Of a stretch of 64,000 nucleotides of DNA, positions 1-9,077 are shown piece by piece; positions within the stretch are counted from its first letter, which is position 1, and each line of letters starts with the position of its first letter. The DNA lies in assembly GCF_021603585.1 (NCBI RefSeq), contig NZ_BQHI01000005.1:1-64000 (forward strand). Direction: 5' to 3'. The notes beneath the pieces were generated by a model. That model saw nothing but the letters and a program-made list of their open reading frames with translations, did not search any database and had not been told where the DNA came from. The stretch comes from Pseudomonas sputi. GTDB lineage: Bacteria; Pseudomonadota; Gammaproteobacteria; Pseudomonadales; Pseudomonadaceae. The translations under genes were made by a program, and so were the position numbers.

Positions 1-30
1 AAAAGGAAGGAAAGTATTAATATCGCGCAT

Positions 31-93
31 AAGAACGCCGGTTTGTTAGATGTGTTTGCTCGCACGAACATCATCAACCAAATCGGCGTTCTT
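31..93 (+). terminator. Long hairpin, probable terminator of the upstream gene
   Basis: The arms starting AAGAACGCCG and ending CGGCGTTCTT pair over roughly 25 bp with a few mismatches, and are followed by GTTTCTATGTTT, a weak T-rich tail. No gene is visible to its left, so it would end a transcript entering from outside the window. By remembered PAO1 order that gene would be rho, which is inference. Confidence 0.55.
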
Positions 94-255
94 GTTTCTA
101 TGTTTCCCGGGATTCCGTGAAGAACCTATTTTTTTGCCTGTTTTTTGTCCGGCCTATAGGAGGTTTGCGATCTGGTAAGGTCAGTGACTTGGCAAAACAT
201 GAAGCAGCGCCCGATGCTGTACAAAAAACAACTATCTGATTGGCATTAAAGATTT

Positions 256-2253
256 ATGAGCACACTCGCTTATCGAAGGGATATCGACGGCTTGCGGGCA
301 GTCGCGGTGATTGCCGTGGTGCTGTTCCACTTTGGCGTCCCGGGTTTCACCGGCGGTTTTGTCGGTGTGGACGTGTTTTTCGTGATCTCCGGTTATCTCA
401 TCACCTCGATCATCTGGAACCAGCGTCAGGCCGGCCGGTTCAGTTTCGTCGAATTCTGGTCGCGGCGTGCGCGGCGGATTCTGCCGGCGCTGTTTGCGAT
501 GATCATCGCGGTGCTGGCCGTGGGCTGGTTCCTGATGGCGCCCAAGGACTACGAAGAGCTAGGGCGCTCGGTGCGCTATCAGGTGCTGTTTGTCTCGAAC
601 ATCCTGTTCATGCGCCAGGACGGCTATTTCGATGTCGCCTCGGATCTCAAGCCGCTGTTGCACACCTGGTCGCTGGCGGTGGAGGAGCAGTTCTACATCG
701 TCTTCCCGCTGTTGCTGACCCTGATGTCGAGCCGCTTGAAGCACTGGCGGCTGGCACTGTTCGGTGTGTTGCTCGTTTCCTTCGGGTTGAGCGTCTGGGC
801 GGTCCATCATCACCCGGAAAAAGCCTTCTTCCTGTTGCCGATGCGCGCATGGGAACTGCTGGCCGGGGCGATGCTGGCGATCGCGCCGAAACATGCCTGG
901 CGCCTCAAGCCGATGGCGGCGCAATGGTTGAGTCTGCTGGGCATGGGCCTGATTCTGTTGGCAGTGTTCGGGTTCGACAAGCGCACGCCGTTTCCCGGTG
1001 CGGCCGCATTGCTGCCGGTGCTGGGCGTGGTGCTGTTGATCCTGGCCAATGGTCATCGCCGGACCTGGGTGGGCCAATTCTTGAGCAGTCGGGTCATGGT
1101 CGGTTTTGGCCTGATTTCCTATTCCTGGTATTTGTGGCACTGGCCGGTGTTTGTGTTTTCCAGCTACGCCAGCATCGAGGAACCGAGCGCCTTCGACAGC
1201 GCAGGGTTGATCCTGCTGACCCTGGTGCTGGGTTATCTGTCGTGGAAATTTGTCGAGACGCCGTTCCGCGAGCGGCGCTTGCTGGCCGGACGTCGGCAGA
1301 TTCTGATCGCCGGTGCATTCGGCGTGCTGATAATCGGACTGGCCGGGCAAACCCTGCGCTGGACCGATGGCCTGCCGTGGCGTCTGTCCGATCAGGCACT
1401 GCAATACGCCAAGGGGCGCGAGTGGCGGCCGGAGTTGATGGCATGTCTGGCGGACGACAAGACTCCCGATGACAAGCTGTTTTGCCATTACGGATTGCAA
1501 AGCCGTGCTTCGCGGGCGCTGGTCTGGGGCGACAGTCATGCCACGGCGTTGATCCCGGTCTTCGATGAGGGGGCAAAAGCCCATGACGTCAGTGTGATCC
1601 TTGCCAGTTCGCCGGGGTGCATACCAGTGGAAGGTCTGGAGCATGACGCCCGCTGCGCGCGGTTCAACCAACGTGTGGTGCAGGCAATCAAACCGCAAAC
1701 CGTCAGTGATGTGGTGCTGGTTGCGCGCTGGAGTCTGTATCTCTATGGCGATGCCAAAGGTGATCTGGGCCATGTCTTGAGAACGCCTGACGGGCACTAC
1801 GACCGTTCCGTCGCCGAGCAGCGTCTGGCTGACGGGCTGCGCGCGCGGGTGGCGCAGTTGCGGGCCGGCGGGCATCGGGTCTGGCTGGTGAAAGAGGTGC
1901 CGTTACAGGCTTTCAGTCCGCCGTACCGTCTGACGCGGCTGGCGATGCTGGATCGCTCGGTGGATGGCGTCGGGCTGAACGTTGCCGAACACCACAAGCG
2001 CCAGGCTTTTATCAGTCAGCTGTTCGCCGATCTGGCGAAGGATCCGGCAGTGCGCGTTGTCGATCCGGCGCCGAAGCTGTGCGATGAAAGCGGTCTGTGC
2101 CGTGCCGAACTCGGTGGATACTCCCTGTATACCGATGACAATCATCTGTCGGAGGTCGGCGCGCGTTTCGTGGCACCGATCCTCGAACCGCTGTTTGTCG
2201 GCCTGCAGGCCAGGGCAAATCTGGGAAAAGGTCAGGCGAATGCAGCCAAGTAA
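256..2253 (+). CDS. OafA/YrhL-type O-acyltransferase with C-terminal SGNH domain
   Basis: Predicted inner-membrane acyltransferase (Acyl_transf_3) fused to a periplasmic SGNH hydrolase-like domain, 665 aa. Such proteins O-acetylate surface sugars such as lipopolysaccharide. The N terminus carries the family signature YRRDIDGLRAVAVIAVVLFH and the next conserved stretch GGFVGVDVFFVISGYLI. About ten hydrophobic segments span residues 10-370. The SGNH block I (GDSH, Ser near residue 427) and a closing D-x-x-H (near 627-630) are both present, so the second domain looks catalytically intact. The ATG at 256 is chosen because the family signature begins within six residues; no strong ribosome binding site is visible. 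It stands alone, followed 69 bp later by ubiD. The sugar substrate cannot be told from sequence. Confidence 0.9.
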   Translation: MSTLAYRRDIDGLRAVAVIAVVLFHFGVPGFTGGFVGVDVFFVISGYLITSIIWNQRQAGRFSFVEFWSRRARRILPALFAMIIAVLAVGWFLMAPKDYEELGRSVRYQVLFVSNILFMRQDGYFDVASDLKPLLHTWSLAVEEQFYIVFPLLLTLMSSRLKHWRLALFGVLLVSFGLSVWAVHHHPEKAFFLLPMRAWELLAGAMLAIAPKHAWRLKPMAAQWLSLLGMGLILLAVFGFDKRTPFPGAAALLPVLGVVLLILANGHRRTWVGQFLSSRVMVGFGLISYSWYLWHWPVFVFSSYASIEEPSAFDSAGLILLTLVLGYLSWKFVETPFRERRLLAGRRQILIAGAFGVLIIGLAGQTLRWTDGLPWRLSDQALQYAKGREWRPELMACLADDKTPDDKLFCHYGLQSRASRALVWGDSHATALIPVFDEGAKAHDVSVILASSPGCIPVEGLEHDARCARFNQRVVQAIKPQTVSDVVLVARWSLYLYGDAKGDLGHVLRTPDGHYDRSVAEQRLADGLRARVAQLRAGGHRVWLVKEVPLQAFSPPYRLTRLAMLDRSVDGVGLNVAEHHKRQAFISQLFADLAKDPAVRVVDPAPKLCDESGLCRAELGGYSLYTDDNHLSEVGARFVAPILEPLFVGLQARANLGKGQANAAK

Positions 2254-2322
2254 GCAGTGACGGGCTGCCAGCGACCGGCATAGCAGGTAGGATGTACGCC
2301 TATTTTGAGGGTGCCATCGTCA

Positions 2323-3789
2323 ATGAAATTCAAGGATCTTCGGGATTTCGTGCAGCAGCTTGAGCAGCGCGGAGAGTTGAAACGCATCCAGATTCCCGTC
2401 TCGCCGGTGCTGGAAATGACCGAGGTGTGCGACCGCACGCTGCGGGCCAAGGGCCCGGCGCTGCTGTTCGAGAAGCCGACCGGTTACGACATCCCGGTGC
2501 TCGGCAACCTGTTCGGCACGCCCGAGCGGGTGGCCATGGGCATGGGCGCCGAATCGGTCAGCGAGCTGCGCGAAATCGGCAAGCTGCTGGCGTTCCTCAA
2601 GGAGCCGGAGCCGCCGAAGGGCTTGAAGGACGCGTGGTCGAAGCTGCCGATCTTCCGCAAGATCATCGCGATGGCGCCGAAAGTCGTCAAAGACGCACCG
2701 TGCCAGGCAGTGGTCATCGAAGGCGATGACGTCGATCTGGCGATGCTGCCGGTGCAGACCTGCTGGCCGGGCGACGTGGCGCCGCTGATCACCTGGGGCC
2801 TGACGGTCACCAAAGGTCCGAACAAGGATCGGCAGAACCTCGGTATCTACCGTCAGCAAGTGATCGGCCGCAACAAGGTCATCATGCGCTGGCTCAGCCA
2901 CCGTGGTGGCGCGCTGGATTTCCGTGAGTGGTGCGAGAAACATCCGGGCCAGCCGTTCCCGGTGTCCGTGGCCCTTGGCGCGGATCCTGCGACCATTCTT
3001 GGCGCGGTGACGCCGGTGCCGGACAGCCTCTCTGAATACGCCTTTGCCGGCCTGCTGCGCGACAGCCGGACGGAGCTGGTGAAGTGCCGCGGCAACGACC
3101 TGCAAGTGCCGGCCACCGCCGAAATCATCCTTGAAGGCGTGATCCATCCGGGCGAAATGGCCGATGAAGGCCCGTACGGCGACCACACCGGTTACTACAA
3201 CGAAGTCGACAGCTTTCCGGTGTTCACTGTCGAGCGCATCACCCACCGGATCAAACCGATCTACCACAGCACCTACACCGGCCGTCCGCCGGATGAGCCG
3301 GCGATTCTCGGCGTGGCGCTGAACGAAGTGTTCGTGCCGATCCTGCAAAAGCAGTTCCCGGAGATCACCGACTTCTACCTGCCGCCGGAAGGCTGCTCGT
3401 ATCGCATAGCCGTGGTGACGATGAAGAAGTCGTATCCGGGCCACGCCAAGCGCGTGATGCTGGGTGTCTGGTCGTTTTTGCGACAGTTCATGTACACCAA
3501 GTTCGTTATCGTCACCGACGACGATATCAACGCACGGGACTGGAACGACGTGATCTGGGCCATCACCACGCGCATGGACCCCAAGCGCGACACGGTGATG
3601 ATCGACAACACGCCGATCGACTACCTCGACTTCGCCTCGCCGGTGTCGGGACTCGGCTCGAAGATGGGCCTGGACGCCACCCACAAGTGGCCGGGCGAAA
3701 CCACTCGCGAGTGGGGTCGCGTCATCGTCAAGGATGACGCCGTCACCCAACGGATCGATGCCATCTGGAATCAGTTAGGAATAGATTGA
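2323..3789 (+). CDS. ubiD: UbiD, 4-hydroxy-3-polyprenylbenzoate decarboxylase
   Basis: Prenylated-FMN-dependent decarboxylase that removes the ring carboxyl group from 4-hydroxy-3-polyprenylbenzoate in ubiquinone biosynthesis. At 488 aa it has the usual UbiD length and is recognisable throughout, from [20 protein letters not shown] to the C-terminal [13 protein letters not shown]. The conserved catalytic-region glutamates lie in blocks such as [20 protein letters not shown]. An in-frame ATG/GTG lies a few codons upstream, but MKFKDLRDF matches the usual start. It needs prenyl-FMN from UbiX, which is not in this window. Its stop codon overlaps the ATG of the next gene (TGATG), so the two are probably cotranslated. 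Confidence 0.97.
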   Translation: MKFKDLRDFVQQLEQRGELKRIQIPVSPVLEMTEVCDRTLRAKGPALLFEKPTGYDIPVLGNLFGTPERVAMGMGAESVSELREIGKLLAFLKEPEPPKGLKDAWSKLPIFRKIIAMAPKVVKDAPCQAVVIEGDDVDLAMLPVQTCWPGDVAPLITWGLTVTKGPNKDRQNLGIYRQQVIGRNKVIMRWLSHRGGALDFREWCEKHPGQPFPVSVALGADPATILGAVTPVPDSLSEYAFAGLLRDSRTELVKCRGNDLQVPATAEIILEGVIHPGEMADEGPYGDHTGYYNEVDSFPVFTVERITHRIKPIYHSTYTGRPPDEPAILGVALNEVFVPILQKQFPEITDFYLPPEGCSYRIAVVTMKKSYPGHAKRVMLGVWSFLRQFMYTKFVIVTDDDINARDWNDVIWAITTRMDPKRDTVMIDNTPIDYLDFASPVSGLGSKMGLDATHKWPGETTREWGRVIVKDDAVTQRIDAIWNQLGID

Positions 3790-4757
3790 TGCGTGTAACC
3801 CTGCAGCCCTCCGGAGCGGTGCTCGAGATACGGCCCGGAGAGCGGATTCTCGATGGTGCGCGGCGCCTGGGCTACGAATGCCCGCAAAGCTGCCGCAACG
3901 GCAATTGCCACGTGTGTGCGGCGCTGCTGGTGGAAGGCCGCGTCGAACAGGCCGGCGAGGTGCACGACCATGGCGAGTTCTACACTTGCATAGCGGAGCC
4001 GCTGGAAGACTGCATCGTGCTGTGGGATGGCGTGCTCGCGCTGGGAGAACTGCCGGTGCGCAGCGTGTCGTGTCAGGTCATCGAATGCCGGAACGTCGGT
4101 GGCGATACCTTTCGTGTGCGCCTGCGGGCGCCGGCCGGCAAGCCGCCGCGCTACCACGCGGGTCAGTATTTGATGATCGAGCGCGAGAACGGCGAGAAGT
4201 CGGCGTTCTCCATGGCCTCCGCGCCCCACGGCGGGCGTGATCTGGAAATCCATGTGCTGGCGCGCGAATCCAGTGCGCTGAGCCTGATCGATCAGCTCAA
4301 GCGCAACCCGATGGTGCGGGTCGAACTGCCGTTCGGCGACACCCACCTGGCGGAGCTGCCGGACGGGCCGCTGGTGCTGATCGCCGCGGGCACCGGCATG
4401 GGCCAGATCCACAGCCTGATCGAACATTGCCGGGCCAGCGGCTTCAAGCATCCGGTGCACTTGTATTGGGGCGTGCGTCGTCCGGAAGATTTCTACGAAA
4501 TCGAACATTGGGACGAATGGCTGAAGTTGCCCAATCTGTTCCTGCACAAGGTCGTCAGTGACCAGTGCGGCTGGGAAGGGCGCTGCGGGATGTTGCACGA
4601 AGCGGTGTGCGAGGATTTCCCCGATCTAAAACCGCTGCACGTCTATGCCAGCGGCTCGCCGGCCATGGTCTACGGCACGCTGGATGCGCTGGTGGAAGCG
4701 GGGATGGATGCCCATCAGATGCGTGCGGATGTATTTGCTTACGCCCCCCGCTCCTAA
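3789..4757 (+). CDS. Ferredoxin-domain flavin/NAD(P)H reductase (CDP-6-deoxyglucoseen reductase-like)
   Basis: A 322-aa two-part electron-transfer protein. Residues 1-90 form a plant-type [2Fe-2S] ferredoxin domain with the motif CRNGNCHVC and a distal Cys near 67 (ligands Cys35, 40, 43, 67; an extra Cys at 31). Residues 95-322 form a ferredoxin-NADP reductase module with the FAD-binding stretch YHAGQYLMIE and the nucleotide-binding GTGMGQIHSL. The order [2Fe-2S]-FAD-NAD resembles AscD/CDP-6-deoxy-L-threo-D-glycero-4-hexulose-3-dehydrase reductase and oxygenase reductases, which is how databases usually label it. Translational coupling to ubiD (one-base overlap) suggests that it supplies electrons to a ubiquinone-related step or recycles flavin for the prenyl-FMN enzyme; that is inference. 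Confidence 0.85.
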   Translation: MRVTLQPSGAVLEIRPGERILDGARRLGYECPQSCRNGNCHVCAALLVEGRVEQAGEVHDHGEFYTCIAEPLEDCIVLWDGVLALGELPVRSVSCQVIECRNVGGDTFRVRLRAPAGKPPRYHAGQYLMIERENGEKSAFSMASAPHGGRDLEIHVLARESSALSLIDQLKRNPMVRVELPFGDTHLAELPDGPLVLIAAGTGMGQIHSLIEHCRASGFKHPVHLYWGVRRPEDFYEIEHWDEWLKLPNLFLHKVVSDQCGWEGRCGMLHEAVCEDFPDLKPLHVYASGSPAMVYGTLDALVEAGMDAHQMRADVFAYAPRS

Positions 4758-4773
4758 GTTCGTTATAACTCGC

Positions 4774-4825
4774 TATATAGCCGATCGGTATTTATGTAAT
4801 TACATAAATACCGGTAGGTTATATA
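4774..4825. promoter_or_regulatory. AT-rich 52-bp inverted repeat with a perfect 28-bp core
   Basis: The core 4786-4813 is a perfect palindrome (left half CGGTATTTATGTAA, right half its exact reverse complement). With the outer arms (TATATA at 4774-4779 and 4820-4825) it extends to 52 bp with three mismatches among 26 pairs. No T-run follows, so it is not an obvious intrinsic terminator. It lies 44 bp upstream of a sigma-54-like promoter and is centred about 82 bp before the predicted start point, a position where an enhancer-binding protein could act. Confidence 0.5.
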
Positions 4826-4856
4826 TCCATCAGGCAATCAATTAAGAACGGTGCCA

Positions 4857-4871
4857 TGGCACTTAAATTGC
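4857..4871 (+). promoter_or_regulatory. Candidate sigma-54 (-24/-12) promoter of chaC
   Basis: TGGCAC (4857-4862), five bases, then TTGC (4868-4871) matches the core of the consensus TGGCACG-N4-TTGCW with exact GG-to-GC spacing. The G after CAC is a T here, and the final W is C. Transcription would start near 4882, giving a leader of about 73 nt before the chaC ATG. The element also overlaps the small palindrome GTGCCATGGCAC (4851-4862). Confidence 0.5.
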
Positions 4872-4954
4872 CTTAAAACATATGTGCCTTATTGTTACAG
4901 CGGTGCGTTCTATTAAGTAATTCTTCACCCGCGGGGAGCTGAACGCTATTCGCC

Positions 4955-5623
4955 ATGAGCGCCATTGAAAACGCTTTTCTGAACCTGGCTTATCCTCCGC
5001 GGCTCGATCTCGGGCCGCAACTGACGCACGAACAACTTCTCGCCTCCATGCAATCGACCATGGCACGCCACAAGGGCGGGCCGGTGTGGCTGTTCGCTTA
5101 CGGTTCGCTGATCTGGCGGCCGGAATGCTCCGCCGTCGAGCGGGTGCGTGGGCGCGTGCATGGCTATCATCGTGGCTTATACCTGTGGTCCCACGAGCAT
5201 CGCGGCACGCCGGAAATGCCGGGTCTGGTCTTTGGTCTGGATCGGGGCGGTTCGTGCAGCGGCTTCGCCTACCGGTTGCCGGAAGACAATCTGGACAGCG
5301 CGCTGTATGCGTTGTGGAAACGCGAGATGCCGTTCCCGTCCTATCGGCCACACTGGCTCAACTGCCGACTCGAAGATGGCAGCCAGGTTCAGGCCTTGGG
5401 ATTCGTATTGGAGCGACACCTGCCCAGCTATGCCGGCAACTTGCCGGATCATGTGCTGAGCCAGGTGTTCGAAAGCGCTTGCGGGCGTTATGGCACGACT
5501 CGCGATTATGTCGAGCAGACCGCGCACGCCCTGCGCAGCCACGCCATGCCAGACCGGAATCTGGAGGCGCGGCTCAAGCGCTGTAAGTCAAAGGCCGATC
5601 AGGCGACTGCTTCGCGGCTCTGA
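4955..5623 (+). CDS. chaC: ChaC-type glutathione-specific gamma-glutamylcyclotransferase
   Basis: Cytosolic enzyme that cleaves glutathione to 5-oxoproline and Cys-Gly. The 222-aa protein has the hallmark YGSLIWRP (about residues 49-56, the substrate-binding YGSL loop) and the downstream block [10 protein letters not shown], whose Glu near position 124 is the likely general acid/base. A GGGGAG sequence lies about 15 bp before the ATG, a rather long spacing. The last 25 bp overlap the 3' end of the convergent glpT gene, so there is no room for a conventional terminator between them. The upstream region carries an unusual palindrome and a sigma-54-like promoter, so expression may be conditional. 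Confidence 0.92.
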   Translation: MSAIENAFLNLAYPPRLDLGPQLTHEQLLASMQSTMARHKGGPVWLFAYGSLIWRPECSAVERVRGRVHGYHRGLYLWSHEHRGTPEMPGLVFGLDRGGSCSGFAYRLPEDNLDSALYALWKREMPFPSYRPHWLNCRLEDGSQVQALGFVLERHLPSYAGNLPDHVLSQVFESACGRYGTTRDYVEQTAHALRSHAMPDRNLEARLKRCKSKADQATASRL

Positions 5624-6948
5624 CTGGCGACTTGCTTGTGCCACAGGGTCGGGGCCAGGAAGGCCATCGACAGCAGGCAAGCGCCCACCAGCAGCACGAA
5701 ACCGCCATCCCAACCGAAATGGTCCACGGTGTAGCCCATCGCTGCACTGGCCGCGACCGAACCACCCAGATACCCGAACAGACCGGTGAAGCCCGCTGCG
5801 GTGCCGGCGGCTTTCTTCGGCGCCAGTTCCAGCGCCTGCAGACCGATCAGCATCACCGGACCGTAGATCAGGAAGCCGATGGAGAACAGCGCGATCATGT
5901 CGATGGTCGGGTGGCCGGCCGGGTTCAGCCAGTACACCAGGGTCGCGACGGTCACCAGGGCCATGAACACCATGCCGGTCAGGCCACGGTTGCCACGGAA
6001 GATCTTGTCCGACATCCAGCCGCACAGCAGCGTGCCCGGAATCCCCGCCCACTCGTAGAAGAAATAGGCCCACGAGGTTTTATCCACGGTGAAACCCTTG
6101 GCTTCCTTCAGGTAGGTCGGCGCCCAGTCCAGCACGCCGTAGCGCAGCAGGTAAACGAAGACGTTGGCCATGGCGATGTACCAGAGCATTTTGTTGCGCA
6201 GCACGTATTTGACGAAGATTTCCTTGGCGCTGAATTCGTCTTCGTGGCTGGCGTCGTAGCCTTCCGGGTAGTCGTTCTTGTACTTCTCGATCGGCGGCAG
6301 GCCGACCGATTGCGGGGTGTCGCGCATGGTCACGAAAGCGAACACCGCTACCGCCAGGGCTACGGCAGCCGGGACGTAGAACGCTGCGTGCCAGTCGTTG
6401 AACAGGCCCATGCCGATTAGAAACAGCGGGCCGATCAGGCCGCCACCGACGTTATGCGCCACGTTCCACACCGACACCACGCCGCCACGTTCTTTCTGTG
6501 ACCACCAGTGCACCATTGTGCGTCCGCTCGGCGGCCAGCCCATGCCCTGGGCCCAGCCGTTGATGAACAGCAGGATGAACATCATGGTGACGCTGGAGGT
6601 TGCCCAAGGTGCGAAACCGAAAATGAACATCACCCCGGCCGAGACCAGCAGGCCGAACGGCAGGAAATAACGCGGGTTGGAGCGGTCGGACACCAGGCCC
6701 ATGAGGAACTTGGACAGACCGTAGGCGATGGCGATGGCCGACATCGCCAGGCCCAGGTCGCCACGGCTGTAGCCTTCGTCGATCAGGTATGGCATGGCCA
6801 GCGAGAAGTTCTTGCGCAGCAGGTAATAACCCGCGTAGCCAATGAAGATGCCGGCGAAGATCTGCCAACGCAGGCGTCGGTAGGTGCTGTCGATTTTTTC
6901 TTCAGGCAATGGAGCCTGATGTGCGGCAGGACGAAAGAAAGCAAACAT
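5599..6948 (-). CDS. glpT: GlpT, glycerol-3-phosphate:phosphate antiporter
   Basis: Inner-membrane major facilitator protein of the organophosphate:Pi antiporter family (449 aa, the usual GlpT length) that imports sn-glycerol-3-phosphate in exchange for phosphate; in pseudomonads it is also the entry route for fosfomycin. It shows 12 hydrophobic spans and family blocks such as [19 protein letters not shown], whose Arg in helix 1 corresponds to a substrate-binding arginine, [20 protein letters not shown], and [15 protein letters not shown] lies just before the start. A TTTCG-N4-CGAAA element 49-62 bp upstream resembles a GlpR operator. No glp catabolic gene is adjacent. Confidence 0.95.
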   Translation of the reverse strand: MFAFFRPAAHQAPLPEEKIDSTYRRLRWQIFAGIFIGYAGYYLLRKNFSLAMPYLIDEGYSRGDLGLAMSAIAIAYGLSKFLMGLVSDRSNPRYFLPFGLLVSAGVMFIFGFAPWATSSVTMMFILLFINGWAQGMGWPPSGRTMVHWWSQKERGGVVSVWNVAHNVGGGLIGPLFLIGMGLFNDWHAAFYVPAAVALAVAVFAFVTMRDTPQSVGLPPIEKYKNDYPEGYDASHEDEFSAKEIFVKYVLRNKMLWYIAMANVFVYLLRYGVLDWAPTYLKEAKGFTVDKTSWAYFFYEWAGIPGTLLCGWMSDKIFRGNRGLTGMVFMALVTVATLVYWLNPAGHPTIDMIALFSIGFLIYGPVMLIGLQALELAPKKAAGTAAGFTGLFGYLGGSVAASAAMGYTVDHFGWDGGFVLLVGACLLSMAFLAPTLWHKQVASQSREAVA

Positions 6949-6996
6949 TCAAGAGCTCCAGATTTCTTGTTTTGACTGCGGATGCGAATGTTACAG

Positions 6997-7010
6997 TTTC
7001 GTTACCGAAA
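6997..7010 (-). promoter_or_regulatory. Candidate GlpR operator upstream of glpT
   Basis: TTTCG-TTAC-CGAAA is a symmetrical element with the TTCG-N4-CGAA core known from GlpR (DeoR-family) operators. It lies 49 bp before the glpT start. Only one copy is evident in the glpT leader. Confidence 0.45.
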
Positions 7011-7274
7011 ATAGCACCGCTTCCCATCGGCAAAACAGCGGAAATGTTGGAAGTCGCGCGTTCCTTTATGAACATGTCGCTCAGATATAAGTGCGGGGCG
7101 TTGTGGGAAAGGTTACTTCGGCGTCTTCCTGCCGGGTTTCAGGGTTTTGTAAGGCGCAGGTTTGGGAAATGTCCTGCGAACAATACAGAAGGCGCGGCGT
7201 TCTGTTTCAGGCTGCCGGGCTCTACCCTTTTACGGTGCCAATCAGGCACTCGTGCTGTGAAGGGGGGAGGGCTC

Positions 7275-7889
7275 ATGCAGTGGTGTGTGTTGCTTATGTT
7301 GCTGATTGTATCGGGAGGCGCGTGGGCGTCCGAGGTGCTGCTGATTCCGGAAAACAACCCGCGGCCGGTCTATCCGTTGGCGCTTTTCAGGGCGGGTATT
7401 ACAGGTGAAGTGGGAGCCGAGTTCACCGTCCATGCCGACGGTTCAGTCGACCGGATCAGTTTTGCGCAAGGCGGCCATCCGGAGCTGATCGAAGCGGTCA
7501 GGAGCGCCATTGAACAATGGCGTTTCAAACCATGGATCGTCGAGGACGGTAAACCGGCTTACAGGCGAGTCCTTGCACCGATGGTGTTCAGGCTGGATCT
7601 GGATCAACCCATCCACATCAATCAACAACTGAAAGCATTGAAATGCCGCACCTTGAATGAGAGTCTCGGAAAGATTGCGGAACAGTCGTGGATCGATACG
7701 AAGGTGTTCGTTCACACCAGGGCTTACCTTTCCAATGCCTTCCATAAAGCGCAGCTGCCGGACGACCAGCGACTGGCGATGATCGCGAGGCTGAACAAGC
7801 GGATTCCGACGATTGTCAGGGGATGCCGCGAAAGCCCGGTCCGGACCTACATGAGCCTGTTGCCGGAGGATATTCGCAGGTTGATGTAG
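7275..7889 (+). CDS. Secreted protein with TonB C-terminal-like domain
   Basis: A 204-aa protein with a cleavable signal peptide (MQWCVLLMLLIVSGGAWA, cut before SE) and a TonB_C-type fold at about residues 25-105: PRPVYPLALFRAGITGEVGA, then VRSAIEQWRFKPW, the typical AI-W-FKP pattern. True TonB keeps an uncleaved N-terminal anchor with the ExbB-contacting SHxxH and a Pro-rich spacer; all of these are absent here, so it is probably a free periplasmic or lipid-independent relative rather than an energy transducer. The C-terminal 90 residues are not recognised. The ATG is preceded by GGGGGGAGG, so the start is well supported. The 326-bp region between it and glpT contains no other gene. Confidence 0.75.
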   Translation: MQWCVLLMLLIVSGGAWASEVLLIPENNPRPVYPLALFRAGITGEVGAEFTVHADGSVDRISFAQGGHPELIEAVRSAIEQWRFKPWIVEDGKPAYRRVLAPMVFRLDLDQPIHINQQLKALKCRTLNESLGKIAEQSWIDTKVFVHTRAYLSNAFHKAQLPDDQRLAMIARLNKRIPTIVRGCRESPVRTYMSLLPEDIRRLM

Positions 7890-7907
7890 GACTGGAGTGT
7901 TCTGAAG

Positions 7908-7943
7908 GACGATCCGGATTGGTCATCAATTCCGGATCGTCCG
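7908..7943. terminator. Hairpin between convergent genes
   Basis: GGACGATCCGGA and TCCGGATCGTCC form a 12-bp perfect stem, with a few more weak pairs inside. No U-run follows on either strand. It fills the gap between two convergent genes and probably serves both. Confidence 0.5.
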
Positions 7944-7949
7944 ATCAGC

Positions 7950-8927
7950 TCAGCGCACTTGCACCACAACCTTGCCTACGGCCTTGCGCTGCCCGAGATC
8001 ATTGATCGCCTGCGCGGCATTGCCCAGTGGATAGACCTGCGACACCAGCGGTTTCAGCTTGCCTTCGGCAAACCAGCCGAACAGTTGCTGGAAGTTCGCC
8101 GCATTGTCCTGCGGCTGTCGCTGGGCAAAGGAGCCCCAGAACACCCCAAGCACCGCCGCGCCCTTGAGCAGGGCGAGGTTGACCGGTAATTCGGGAATGC
8201 GGCCGCTGGCGAAGCCGACCACCAGCAGACGGCCGTTCCAGGCGATGGCGCGGATGGCCTGGTCGAACAGGTCTCCACCGACCGGGTCGTAGATCACGTC
8301 GGCGCCCTGGCCATCGGTCAGGCGCTTGATTTCGTCCTTGAGGCTGGTTTCGCTGTAATTGATCAGTTCGTCGGCACCGGCAGCCTTGGCGACTGCGAGT
8401 TTTTCCGCGCTGCTGGCGGCGGCGATCACCCGGGCGCCCATGGCTTTGCCGATCTCGACGGCCGCGAGCCCGACGCCGCCAGAGGCGCCGAGCACCAGCA
8501 GGGTTTCCCCCGATTGCAGGTTGCCGCGCTGCTTGAGGGCGTGCATCGACGTGCCGTAGGTCATGCTGAACGCGGCGGCGGTGTTGAAATCCATCGAGGG
8601 CGGGATCGGCAGCACGTTGTAGCCCGGCACTGCGACCTGCTCGGCGAAGCTGCCCCAGCCGGTCAGGGCCATGACCCGGTCGCCGACTTTCAGGTGACTG
8701 ACCTTTTCCCCCACCGCGCTGACCACGCCGGAAGCTTCGCCACCCGGCGAGAACGGGAAGGGTGGCTTGAACTGGTACTTGCCCTCGATGATCAGCGTGT
8801 CCGGAAAGTTGACCCCGGCGGCGTGCACGTCCAGCAGGATTTCGTTCTTCTTGGCGACAGGGCTGGCGACGTCTTCCAGCACCAGCGATTCGGCAGGGCC
8901 GAAGGCTTTGCACAGCACGGCTTTCAT
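7950..8927 (-). CDS. Zinc-independent NADPH:quinone oxidoreductase (MDR family)
   Basis: A 325-aa medium-chain dehydrogenase/reductase of the QOR/zeta-crystallin type. The GroES-like N-terminal half lacks the zinc-binding Cys residues of alcohol dehydrogenases. The Rossmann half carries LLVLGASGGVGLAAVEIGKA (dinucleotide binding) followed by the quinone-reductase-type INYSETSL and YDPVGGDLFDQAIRAIAW. It likely reduces quinones or other electrophilic enones with NADPH in the cytosol. The ATG at 8927 begins directly with MKAVLCKAFG, the usual family start. It is divergent from the FliL-like gene and in no operon. Confidence 0.9.
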   Translation of the reverse strand: MKAVLCKAFGPAESLVLEDVASPVAKKNEILLDVHAAGVNFPDTLIIEGKYQFKPPFPFSPGGEASGVVSAVGEKVSHLKVGDRVMALTGWGSFAEQVAVPGYNVLPIPPSMDFNTAAAFSMTYGTSMHALKQRGNLQSGETLLVLGASGGVGLAAVEIGKAMGARVIAAASSAEKLAVAKAAGADELINYSETSLKDEIKRLTDGQGADVIYDPVGGDLFDQAIRAIAWNGRLLVVGFASGRIPELPVNLALLKGAAVLGVFWGSFAQRQPQDNAANFQQLFGWFAEGKLKPLVSQVYPLGNAAQAINDLGQRKAVGKVVVQVR

Positions 8928-9077
8928 CAGGGCTATTCCTTTGGGAGTGATGGCCGATAAGTGTAGGTGTGGCAGTCAACGGGTCAACGAGCATGCCCGG
9001 CCCTGATAGTCCGCCATAAGCTTGTGCTTGCGCGGCGGGTCGTTATGCTAGGCCGCAAACCGGATAAGGAGCGAATT

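Noticed and set aside
173-190. CTGGTAAGGTCA-G-TGAC at 173 resembles CTGGTAAGGTCA-C-TGAC at about 36641
   Set aside because: A single 16-of-17 match in 64 kb is expected by chance among all pairs, and the two sites have no functional link.
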